Positions 21,949-29,196 of a DNA stretch of 64,000 nt are shown here, piece by piece. The translations under genes and the position numbers were made by a program. Each line of letters opens with the position of its first letter. Positions within the stretch are counted from its first letter, which is position 1. The notes under the pieces are model-generated. The model saw nothing but the letters and a program-made list of their open reading frames with translations. It was not told where the DNA came from and did not search any database. The DNA is from Pseudonocardia oceani (GTDB taxonomy: Bacteria; Actinomycetota; Actinomycetes; Mycobacteriales; Pseudonocardiaceae): positions 6,597,556 through 6,661,555 of the forward strand of contig NZ_JADQDF010000001.1 in assembly GCF_019263585.2 (NCBI RefSeq). Reading direction: 5' to 3'.

Positions 21949-23192
21949 GCCGGGACCGGGACCGGGACCGGGACCGGGACCGGGACCGGGCCGACGCACT
22001 CGACGCCGCCGACCCCCTCGCCCCCTTCCGCGACCGCTTCCTGCCCGCCCCCGGCGTCGTCGCCTACCTCGACGGCAACTCCCTGGGCCGCCCGCCCGCC
22101 GTCACCGCCGAGCGCCTCGACGCGTTCGTCCGCGAGGAGTGGGCGGGCCGGCTGATCCGCGGCTGGACCGAGCCCGAGGCCGAGGGTGGCTGGATGCGCT
22201 GGCCCGAGCGGGTCGGCGACCGCATCGCCGCCGCCGCGCTCGGCGCCGGCCCCGGGAGCACCGTGCTCGCCGACTCCACCACCGTGCTGCTCTACAAGCT
22301 CGTCCGCGCCGCCGTCGACCTCGACGCCTCCCGCCGCGAGATCGTGCTCGACACCGACAACTTCCCCACCGACCGCTACGTCGCCGAGGGGATCGCCGCC
22401 GAGCGCGGCGCCCGGCTGCGCTGGATCGAGACCGACCCCGCCGCCGGGATCACCGCGGGGCAGGTCGCCGCGGCCGTCGGCCCGGACACCGCGCTGGTGC
22501 TGCTCAGCCACGTCGCCTACCGCTCGGGCTGGATCGCCGACGCCGCCGCGATCACCGCGATCGCCCACGACGCCGGCGCGCTCGTGCTGTGGGACCTCTC
22601 GCACTCGGTCGGATCCGTCGAGCTGGAGCTGGACGCGTGGGGCGTCGACCTGGCCGTGGGCTGCACCTACAAGTACCTCAACGGCGGGCCGGGCTCCCCC
22701 GCGTTCGCCTACGTCCGCCCCGGCCTGCACGACCGCATCCGACAGCCGGTGCAGGGCTGGATGGGCCGCCACGACCCGTTCGAGATGGGCCCGGGCTACA
22801 CCCCCGCCGCCGGGATCCGCGGCATCGTCAGCGGCACTCCCCCGATCCTCGCCGCCGTGCCCCTGCTGGCCGGGCTGGAGATGCTCGAGGAGGCCGGGAT
22901 CGGCGCGGTGCGGGCCAAGTCGCGCGCGCTCACCGCCTACGCGCTGGACCTCGTCGACGCCTGGCTGCCCGGGGTCGAGCTGGTCTCGCCGCGCGACCCG
23001 GAGCGCCGCGGCGGGCACCTCACGATCCGCCGCGCAGGCTTCCGCGACGTCCTCGACGCCCTGTGGGAGCGCGGCGTGATCCCCGACTACCGCGAGCCCG
23101 ACGGCATCCGCATCGGCCTCGCACCGCTGTCGACGTCGTTCCGCGAGGTCCACGACGGGCTCGAGGTGCTGCGGGAACTGGCCGGTGTCTGA
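21945..23192 (+). CDS. kynU: Kynureninase
   Basis: A PLP enzyme that cleaves kynurenine to anthranilate and alanine (or 3-hydroxykynurenine to 3-hydroxyanthranilate). The 415 residues match the family. Motifs are YLDGNSLGRPP, DNFPTDRYVAEG, WDLSHSVGS and the PLP lysine K243 in GCTYKYLNGGPGSP, then QGWMGRHDPFEMGPGY. The N-terminus carries an extra Asp-Arg run from six CCGGGA repeats. It overlaps kynA as ATGA. With kynA alone this gives anthranilate and formate plus alanine, provided a formamidase exists elsewhere. No kynurenine 3-monooxygenase or downstream NAD gene is adjacent, so catabolism through anthranilate is more likely than NAD synthesis. Confidence 0.96.
   Translation: MSRDRDRDRDRDRDRADALDAADPLAPFRDRFLPAPGVVAYLDGNSLGRPPAVTAERLDAFVREEWAGRLIRGWTEPEAEGGWMRWPERVGDRIAAAALGAGPGSTVLADSTTVLLYKLVRAAVDLDASRREIVLDTDNFPTDRYVAEGIAAERGARLRWIETDPAAGITAGQVAAAVGPDTALVLLSHVAYRSGWIADAAAITAIAHDAGALVLWDLSHSVGSVELELDAWGVDLAVGCTYKYLNGGPGSPAFAYVRPGLHDRIRQPVQGWMGRHDPFEMGPGYTPAAGIRGIVSGTPPILAAVPLLAGLEMLEEAGIGAVRAKSRALTAYALDLVDAWLPGVELVSPRDPERRGGHLTIRRAGFRDVLDALWERGVIPDYREPDGIRIGLAPLSTSFREVHDGLEVLRELAGV
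21950..21985 (+). repeat. CCGGGA hexanucleotide repeat, six copies
   Basis: Six perfect tandem CCGGGA units and a seventh imperfect one just after the kynureninase ATG, coding for alternating Asp-Arg. This is the second hexamer tract at the extreme 5' end of a gene in the same operon-like run. Confidence 0.85.
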
Positions 23193-23256
23193 AGGGGGCG
23201 CCTGAGGAGTCGTGACGGAGGGTTGCCGCCCCTCCCCGAACGGGTAGGGAAGGCGC

Positions 23257-24222
23257 ATGACCGCCTACGGCTTCCACGCCTCCCACGAACAGGTCCCGCC
23301 CGACGTCCTCCTCGCCGCCGTCCAGCACGCCGAGCAGGCGGGCTTCGGCGCCGCCATGTCGTCGGACCACCTGTCGCCGTGGAGCGCGCGCCAGGGCCAG
23401 TCGGCCTTCGCGTGGTCCTGGCTCGGGGCGGCGCTGCAGGCCACCTCGCTGCCGTTCGGCGTCGTCAACGCACCCGGCCAGCGCTACCACCCGGTGATCA
23501 TCGCGCAGGCCATCGGCACCCTCGGCGCGATGTACCCGGGCCGGTTCTGGGCCGCGCTGGGCACCGGTGAAGCCAGCAACGAGCACATCACCGGCGACGC
23601 CTGGCCCCGCAAGGACGTGCGCAACGCGCGGCTGCGCGAGTGCGTCGACATCATCCGGGCGCTGCTGCGCGGCGAGGAGGTCAGCCACGACGGGCTGGTC
23701 ACCGTCGACCGCGCCCGGGTCTGGACGCGGCCCCCGGAGCCGCCGCCGCTGGTCGGCGCGGCCGTCAGCGTGGAGACGGCCGGCTGGTGCGGCGAGTGGG
23801 CCGACGGGCTGATCACGGTCAACGCGCCCGTCGAGCACCTGCGGCGGATGATCGACGCCTACCGCGGCGCCGGCGGGAAGGGGCGGCTGCACCTGCAGGT
23901 CCACCTCAGCTGGGCGCCCGAGCAGGCCGAGGCCGAGGCGATCGCGCACGAGCAGTGGCGCAGCAACGTGTTCCCGCCGCCGGTGTGCTGGGACGTCGAC
24001 AGCGCGGAGATGTTCGACGTGATCAGCGAGGACGTCACCGTCGAGCGCGTCGCGCAGACGGTGCACGTGTCCTCCGACCTCGGCCGCCACACCGAGATCC
24101 TCGCGGAGTACGCCGCGCTGGGCTTCGACGAGATCGCCCTGCACCACGTCGGCCAGGAGCAGGAGCGCTGGATCGACGCCTTCGGCGCCGAGGTCCTCCC
24201 CCAGCTCAAGGACGCCGGGTGA
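23257..24222 (+). CDS. Luciferase-like flavin oxidoreductase (TIGR03885-like)
   Basis: A 321-residue luciferase-like monooxygenase (bacterial luciferase barrel). It resembles the F420-type group (YGFHASHEQ at the N-terminus, MSSDHLSPW, GRFWAALGTGEASNEHITG, LRECVDIIRALLRGEEV). I recall the subgroup TIGR03885, described as probably using a flavin other than F420, which often stands next to a GH13 gene. That match is from memory. The start ATG 23257 follows a 64-base gap after kynU. The stop overlaps the GTG of the GH13 gene (GTGA), so the pair is translationally coupled. The substrate is unknown. Confidence 0.85.
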   Translation: MTAYGFHASHEQVPPDVLLAAVQHAEQAGFGAAMSSDHLSPWSARQGQSAFAWSWLGAALQATSLPFGVVNAPGQRYHPVIIAQAIGTLGAMYPGRFWAALGTGEASNEHITGDAWPRKDVRNARLRECVDIIRALLRGEEVSHDGLVTVDRARVWTRPPEPPPLVGAAVSVETAGWCGEWADGLITVNAPVEHLRRMIDAYRGAGGKGRLHLQVHLSWAPEQAEAEAIAHEQWRSNVFPPPVCWDVDSAEMFDVISEDVTVERVAQTVHVSSDLGRHTEILAEYAALGFDEIALHHVGQEQERWIDAFGAEVLPQLKDAG

Positions 24223-25916
24223 ACCGCCCCGGGGTCAACCTCAGCCGCGCCGCCGACCTGTGGTGGAAGAACGCGGTGATCTACTGCCTCGACGTCGAGA
24301 CCTTCGCCGACGGCAACGGCGACGGCTGCGGCGACCTGCGCGGCCTGATCCAGCACATCGACCACCTCGACCGGCTCGGCGTCACGTGCCTGTGGCTGAT
24401 GCCGTTCTACCCGAGCCCGGACCGCGACGACGGCTACGACATCACCGACTTCTACGGCGTCGACCCGCGCCTGGGCACGTCGGGCGACCTCGTCGAGCTC
24501 GTCCGCACCGCCCGCGACCGCGGCATGCGCGTGATCGCCGACCTCGTCGTCAACCACACCTCGGCGCAGCACCCCTGGTTCCTCGACGCCCGCTCCAGCC
24601 GCGACTCCCGCTACCGCGACTGGTACGTCTGGCGCGACGAGCCGCCGGCCGATGCCGCCGAGGGCGTCGTGTTCCCCGACCAGGAGTCGAGCCTCTGGGA
24701 GTACGACAAGGAGACCGAGCAGTACTACCTGCACCAGTTCTACAAGCACCAGCCCGACCTCAACGTCGCCAACCCCGAGGTCCGCGACGAGATCGCGCGG
24801 ATCATCGGCTACTGGACGCAGCTGGGCCTGTCCGGCTTCCGCGTCGACGCGGTGCCGTTCCTGCTGGAGGCCGAGCGCGTGCAGGACGTCGTCGCGCTGC
24901 CCGACCCGCACGACTACCTCGCCGACCTCTCGGCCTTCCTGCGCCGCCGCAACGGCGAGGCCGTGCTGCTCGGCGAGGTCAACCTCCCCTACCCCGACAC
25001 CATGGCGTTCTTCGGCGCCCGCGACGGCGGCGGCACCACCGACGAGCTGACGATGTGCTTCGACTTCATCGGCATGCAGCAGATGTACCTGTCGCTGGCC
25101 CGCGCCGACGCCGAGCCGCTGGCCGACGCCCTGCGGCAGCGCCCCGACCCGCCCGAGGACGGCCACTGGGCGACGTTCGTGCGCAACCACGACGAGCTGA
25201 CGCTGGACAAGCTCACCGACGCCCAGCGCGCCGAGGTCTTCGCCGCGTTCGGCCCCGACGAGGACATGCAGGTCTACGGCCGCGGCCTGCGCCGGCGCCT
25301 GCCCCCGATGCTCGAGGGCGACGCCCGGCGCATCCGGATGGTCTACAGCCTGCTGTTCGCCCTGCCCGGCACGCCGGTCGTGTTCTACGGCGAGGAGATC
25401 GGCATGGGCGAGAACCTGGCGATGGAGGGGCGTTTCGCCGTCCGCACGCCGATGCAGTGGAGCCCGGAGGAGGGCGCCGGGTTCTCCACGGCCGACCCGT
25501 CGACGTTCCCGGGGCCGGTCGTCGAGGGCGCGTACGGGCCCGAGCACGTCAACGTGCGCGACCAGGTGCGCGACCCGGACTCGCTGCTGTCCTGGTTCCG
25601 GCTGCTCGTGGACGGCTACCGCGCCTGCCCCGAGCTGGCCTGGGGCTCCTACACGGTCCTCGACCCCGGGCCCGACGCCCGCGCGGTGCTGGCCCACCGC
25701 TGCGACAGCGGCGAGCCCGGCGTCGGGTGCACGCTGCTCGCGCTGCACCACTTCGCCGACGCCGACGTCGAGGCCGCCCCGGTGCTGCCCGAGCTGGCCG
25801 GGGTCACGCTGACCGACGTCCTCGACCCCGCGGCCGAGCCCGTGGTCGTCGGCGACGACGGCCGCGTCACCGTGGCGCTGGGCCCGTACGGCTGCCGGTG
25901 GCTGCGCGCCAGCTGA
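24219..25916 (+). CDS. Trehalose synthase / alpha-amylase family GH13 enzyme
   Basis: A 565-residue GH13 enzyme, closest by motif to trehalose synthase and related maltose-active enzymes (YCLDVETFADGNGDGCGDLRGL, YDITDFYGVDPRLGTSGD). Catalytic residues are D210 (GFRVDAV), E253 (LLGEVNLP) and D325 (RNHDEL). The C-terminal domain is short, and no kinase (maltokinase) fusion is present. GTG 24219 overlaps the preceding oxidoreductase stop. Interconversion of maltose and trehalose is possible, but hydrolysis or transfer on another alpha-glucoside cannot be excluded. It is encoded on the strand opposite the alpha-glucosidase at 29.2 kb. Confidence 0.88.
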   Translation: MNRPGVNLSRAADLWWKNAVIYCLDVETFADGNGDGCGDLRGLIQHIDHLDRLGVTCLWLMPFYPSPDRDDGYDITDFYGVDPRLGTSGDLVELVRTARDRGMRVIADLVVNHTSAQHPWFLDARSSRDSRYRDWYVWRDEPPADAAEGVVFPDQESSLWEYDKETEQYYLHQFYKHQPDLNVANPEVRDEIARIIGYWTQLGLSGFRVDAVPFLLEAERVQDVVALPDPHDYLADLSAFLRRRNGEAVLLGEVNLPYPDTMAFFGARDGGGTTDELTMCFDFIGMQQMYLSLARADAEPLADALRQRPDPPEDGHWATFVRNHDELTLDKLTDAQRAEVFAAFGPDEDMQVYGRGLRRRLPPMLEGDARRIRMVYSLLFALPGTPVVFYGEEIGMGENLAMEGRFAVRTPMQWSPEEGAGFSTADPSTFPGPVVEGAYGPEHVNVRDQVRDPDSLLSWFRLLVDGYRACPELAWGSYTVLDPGPDARAVLAHRCDSGEPGVGCTLLALHHFADADVEAAPVLPELAGVTLTDVLDPAAEPVVVGDDGRVTVALGPYGCRWLRAS

Positions 25917-25946
25917 CCGCGCCGCGGCTACTGGCAGAGTGACCGC

Positions 25947-26741
25947 ATGACGAGCAGCACGGTGGCGGTGGTGACGGGCGCGGCCCGCGGCTTCGGGCGC
26001 GAGATCGCGCGGCGGCTGGTGGCGCGCGGGCACCGGGTGGTGATCACCGACATCGACGGGGCGGCCGTCACCGCCACGGCCGCCGAGCTGGGCGCCACCG
26101 GCCTCACCGCCGACGCCCGGCTCGCGGCCGACCACCGGCGCGTCGGCGAGGCGGCGGCCGGGCTCGGCACGGTCGGCGTGTGGGTCAACAACGCCGGCGT
26201 GCTGCGCGCGGGCAAGGTCTGGGAGCAGTCCGACGAGGACATCGCCCTCATGATCGACGCCAACCTGTACGGCGTCGTCCACGGCTCGCGCGTGGCCGTC
26301 GGCCTCATGCGCGAGCGCGGCGGGCACCTGCTCAACATCGCCTCCATGTCGGCGCACGGGCCGGTGCCCGGGCTCGCGGTCTACGCGGCGTCGAAGTCGG
26401 CGGTCCTGAACTTCACCACGAGCCTGCAAGGCGACCTCGACCTCGACCGCATCCCGGTCCGCGCCCACGCCCTGTGCCCCGACGCCGCCGACACCGCGCT
26501 GGTCCGGGCCGAGCAGGGCCACGCCGACACCGCCATCCTGCACTCGCAGAAGACGCTGCTCACGCCGGAGACCGTCGCCGACGCCGCGCTGGAGCTCCTC
26601 GACGGCAGGCGTGTGGTGCGCTCGCTGCCGCTGCGCCGCGCGGTGATGGCCCGCACCGGCTCGGTCCTGCCCCGCGTCGCGCTGCCGGTGCTCGCGCGGA
26701 TGCGGGCGCAGGGCGAGCGGCGGCGCGTCGCCGGCTCGTGA
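25947..26741 (+). CDS. SDR family NAD(P)-dependent oxidoreductase
   Basis: A classical short-chain dehydrogenase of 264 residues. The cofactor motif TGAARGFG is near residue 10, NNAG is near 79, catalytic serine is in NIASMS, and YAASK supplies Tyr and Lys. The aspartate after the second strand (TDIDG) suggests NAD over NADP. The C-terminal extension is basic (RAQGERRRVAGS). It starts 30 bases after the GH13 stop and may be co-transcribed. The substrate is unknown. Confidence 0.9.
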   Translation: MTSSTVAVVTGAARGFGREIARRLVARGHRVVITDIDGAAVTATAAELGATGLTADARLAADHRRVGEAAAGLGTVGVWVNNAGVLRAGKVWEQSDEDIALMIDANLYGVVHGSRVAVGLMRERGGHLLNIASMSAHGPVPGLAVYAASKSAVLNFTTSLQGDLDLDRIPVRAHALCPDAADTALVRAEQGHADTAILHSQKTLLTPETVADAALELLDGRRVVRSLPLRRAVMARTGSVLPRVALPVLARMRAQGERRRVAGS

Positions 26742-26754
26742 CCCGCGGTGGGCG

Positions 26755-27519
26755 TCAGGCGTCGGGGTAGGGCCACGAGTTGGGCGCGCAGCCGAGCAGG
26801 CCCTTGGTCTGCTGCTGCATCACCGGCGCCCGCTCGCCCGGGCCGGGGCAGGACTCGTGGCCGTGCCCCAGGACGTGGCCGACCTCGTGGTTGACGAGGT
26901 AGCGCCGGTAGCCGGTGCGGTCGTCGCCGTAGTCGGGGTGCGCGCCGACCCAGCGGAACAGCGTGAGGACCGCCCGCGAGCCGGTGCGGCACGACAGCTT
27001 CCCGTAGGTGACGAGGGGGCGGCAGAGCGCGGCGGAGGTGTCGGGGCTCGCCAGCACCACCACGATGTCGGCGTCGCCGTCGGTGCGCGCGAAGCTCATC
27101 GTGCCGCCGCGGCCCCAGCTGCGCGGGTCGTTGAGGGTGGCCAGCGCGAACTCGGCGAACCGCGCCCCGTCGACCGGCAACCCGTCCTCGACCTCCACCC
27201 GGACCGTCCGGACCTCCCCCGGGCCCGGCGCGGGCACCGACCCGGCGACGACCGACAGCGCACCCGTCCCGGCCTGCGGCACCGTCATCTCGAGGATCCC
27301 CGCCGCGGCGTCGGCGGCGGGCGGGCCCACGGCGCCTGCGGCGGTCGCGGCGGCGGCGACCGCCCCCGTCAGGAAGGACGTGCTGATGTCCGTCGACACC
27401 TCGTCCACGGGAACCGCGGGCGCCTCGTCGCCGGGCAGCAGGCCGGACACGGCCAGCAGACCGGCCCCCAGCGCGACCGCCGCGACCACGACGACGATCC
27501 GCTTCCCCGGCGCCCCCAC
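26755..27519 (-). CDS. DUF3152 protein with metzincin-type zinc motif
   Basis: A protein of about 254 residues from GTG 27519, chosen because it places KRIVVVVAAVALGAGLLAVSGLL at the N-terminus as a signal anchor. Earlier in-frame starts would add a long Ala/Thr-rich segment unlike a signal. The C-terminal DUF3152 region contains HEVGHVLGHGH, a complete HExxHxxGxxH zinc site, with nearby cysteines (CRPLVTYGKLSC, ESC, LLGC). It is predicted to be extracytoplasmic. The zinc motif suggests peptidase activity, but none is established for the family to my knowledge. It is convergent with the SDR gene and divergent from the VTT gene. Confidence 0.82.
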   Translation of the reverse strand: MGAPGKRIVVVVAAVALGAGLLAVSGLLPGDEAPAVPVDEVSTDISTSFLTGAVAAAATAAGAVGPPAADAAAGILEMTVPQAGTGALSVVAGSVPAPGPGEVRTVRVEVEDGLPVDGARFAEFALATLNDPRSWGRGGTMSFARTDGDADIVVVLASPDTSAALCRPLVTYGKLSCRTGSRAVLTLFRWVGAHPDYGDDRTGYRRYLVNHEVGHVLGHGHESCPGPGERAPVMQQQTKGLLGCAPNSWPYPDA

Positions 27520-27622
27520 CCGATCAGGGTCGCATGCAGCGCGGCGGTTCGGCAGGACGAACGCCCGGTCGGGGCCTACCGTGGTCGGCGAGACACCGGG
27601 GGCGGTGGTCGGGGGGGACGCG

Positions 27623-28255
27623 GTGCGGACGTGGTGGCGGCCCGCCCTGCTCGTGGCCCTCGTGCTGGCCGCCGTCGCCGTGGCGATCACCGTCGGAGTG
27701 CCCCCGCTCCCGGAGATCCGCGCGGCCGTCGCCGGCGCCGGGTGGGCCGGGCCGGTGCTGTTCGCCCTGATCTACGCCGGCCTGTCGCTGACGCCCGTGC
27801 CGGCCACCGTCCTCAGCATCGCCGCCGGGGTGCTGTTCGGGTGGGGCGTCGGCGTGCCCGTCGTCATGGCGGGGGCCTTCACCGGCGCGGCGGTCGGGTT
27901 CCTGCTGGCGCGCCACCTCGGCCGCGGCGCGCTCGACGGCGTCGGCGGCGACCGGCTCGCGCGCCTCGACGCGCTGCTGCGCAGCCGCGGCCTCCTGGCC
28001 GTGCTCGTCGTGCGGATGCTGCCGATCCTGCCGTTCGCCGTGATCAACATGGCGTGCGGGCTGTCGGCGCTGCGCACGCGCGACTACCTCGTCGGGTCGT
28101 TCCTGGGCATGCTGCCGGCCGTCACGGCGTTCGTCGGCATCGGCGCCTACGGCAGCGAGCCGGGCTCGCTGCCGTTCCTGGTCAGCGCGGGCGGGCTGGC
28201 CGTGCTGGTGGTGGGCGGCGCCGTGCTCGCGCGACGGCGCCGCGTCCTCCGGTAG
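27623..28255 (+). CDS. TVP38/TMEM64 (VTT/DedA-like) membrane protein
   Basis: A 210-residue integral membrane protein of the VTT group. Hydrophobic segments are at about 7-27, 41-60, 67-95, 130-150, 158-178 and 185-203. The family signature appears as TPVPATVLSIAAGVLFGWGVG, then a GAAVGFLLAR segment and RMLPILPFAVINMACG. VTT/DedA proteins include lipid scramblase-like and membrane homeostasis functions; the role here is not known. GTG 27623 is preceded by a G-rich ribosome site. GTG 27605 is an alternative. Confidence 0.87.
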   Translation: MRTWWRPALLVALVLAAVAVAITVGVPPLPEIRAAVAGAGWAGPVLFALIYAGLSLTPVPATVLSIAAGVLFGWGVGVPVVMAGAFTGAAVGFLLARHLGRGALDGVGGDRLARLDALLRSRGLLAVLVVRMLPILPFAVINMACGLSALRTRDYLVGSFLGMLPAVTAFVGIGAYGSEPGSLPFLVSAGGLAVLVVGGAVLARRRRVLR

Positions 28256-28277
28256 CGGGCCCGGCCCCCGGACGCGG

Positions 28278-28481
28278 TCAGTCGTCCTCGTCGTCCGTGC
28301 CGTCGCCGCCCCACTCGCGGTCGGCCTTGTCGTTGGCCTCGGTGCGCTCGCGCGCGATCTCCAGCGCCCGCGCGGCCGTCTCCTTGTCGGGGTAGGGCCC
28401 GAGGCGGTCGACCGCGCGCACCTCCTCGGCCTTCACGACCCGTCCGTCCTTGAGGCTGTAGTACCACTCCTCGTCGCTCAT
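28278..28481 (-). CDS. Small SPOR-like / hypothetical protein
   Basis: A 67-residue protein starting at ATG 28481. It opens with EEWYYSLKDGRVV and has RLGPYPDKETAARALEIARERTEA, the pattern of short actinobacterial proteins annotated as SPOR-domain containing, and ends in a very acidic tail. It has no signal peptide. Its start codon is 17 bases from the start of the divergent gene at 28499, with an inverted repeat between them. The stop faces the VTT gene stop at 22 bases. Confidence 0.75.
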   Translation of the reverse strand: MSDEEWYYSLKDGRVVKAEEVRAVDRLGPYPDKETAARALEIARERTEANDKADREWGGDGTDDEDD

Positions 28482-28482
28482 C

Positions 28483-28497
28483 GGTGCAGAATGCACC
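28483..28497. promoter_or_regulatory. Inverted repeat between two divergent small genes
   Basis: GGTGCAGAATGCACC has perfect six-base arms around GAA. It fills the space between the start codons at 28481 (minus) and 28499 (plus). No ribosome site fits for the plus gene, so leaderless transcripts or a shared operator are possible. Confidence 0.4.
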
Positions 28498-28498
28498 A

Positions 28499-28738
28499 AT
28501 GGCGACGGCAGTGCTGATGGGCGGGCCGTGGGACGGGCACACCGAGGAGGTGGCGCTCGACGGCGAGGGGCAGCCGCCGCGGCTGCTCCCCCGCTTCCGG
28601 GACACCACGATCTACACCGAGGACACCGGGCACATGCCGGTGCGCATCCCCGAGCGCGCCTACCGCCGCCGCGGGCCGCACCCGTCGGAGGCCGGCACGT
28701 GGGTCTACGAGCCGGACGTGGACGACCCGCTCTCCTGA
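28499..28738 (+). CDS. Small hypothetical protein
   Basis: A 79-residue protein that I do not recognise. It contains LMGGPWDGHTEEVALDGE and a basic RIPERAYRRRGPHPSEAGTW segment and ends with YEPDVDDPLS. It has no signal peptide or membrane helix. ATG 28499 is chosen over the GTG five codons earlier because the latter lies inside the inverted repeat. The GGPWDG start resembles small actinobacterial and phage hypothetical proteins, but I cannot assign a function. Confidence 0.6.
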   Translation: MATAVLMGGPWDGHTEEVALDGEGQPPRLLPRFRDTTIYTEDTGHMPVRIPERAYRRRGPHPSEAGTWVYEPDVDDPLS

Positions 28739-28762
28739 GCCGGCGCTGTACTGATCCCGGCC

Positions 28763-29107
28763 CTACTGCTCCCCGCCCCCGGGCCGCACCAGCACGACCA
28801 CCTCGGTGTCGGTCACCGACTGCACCCCGACCGCGAAGCCCTGCACCTGCGTCTCCCCTCCGACGGGGACGGTGACGGTCTGTCCGGCGACGGTGATCGT
28901 GGCGGCACCCGCGTCGACGCCGACGAGCTGCGCGGTGACGCCCAGGACCGACACCGAGGCATCACCGCTGCGGGGGAAGGTGACGGTGCAGCCGTTGAGG
29001 CCGCACTCGGTGTTCGAGCCGCCCGCCCCGCAGCCGGTGGCGGTGAGCAGGACGACGAGGACGGCGAGGACGCCCCGGACGATCGGGGACGAAGGGGTTC
29101 GGGACAC
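28763..29107 (-). CDS. Predicted small lipoprotein, unknown function
   Basis: A 114-residue protein from GTG 29107. It has a short N-terminus, a hydrophobic stretch (GVLAVLVVLLTATG) and a cysteine in a weak lipobox (TATGC), then NTECGLNGCTVTFPR and beta-rich Val/Thr segments (TITVAGQTVTVPVGGETQV). It is probably exported and lipid-anchored. The CGLNGC pair could form a disulphide. Its function is not recognised. It is convergent with the 28499 gene and lies 89 bases downstream of the alpha-glucosidase stop on the same strand. Confidence 0.7.
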   Translation of the reverse strand: MSRTPSSPIVRGVLAVLVVLLTATGCGAGGSNTECGLNGCTVTFPRSGDASVSVLGVTAQLVGVDAGAATITVAGQTVTVPVGGETQVQGFAVGVQSVTDTEVVVLVRPGGGEQ

Positions 29108-29196
29108 CCCCGGAGGGTAGGGCCCGGGGATCACCGGGCCGCGGCCAGGCGGGCGATCCCGTCGGGCAGGTGACGGGCCGGCGCGGCGAGCCCGGG

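Noticed and set aside
23859..26543. An 894-codon minus-strand frame across the LLM, GH13 and SDR genes
   Set aside because: It spans three well-supported plus-strand genes and has the Val/Asp/Gly/His composition of an antisense shadow.
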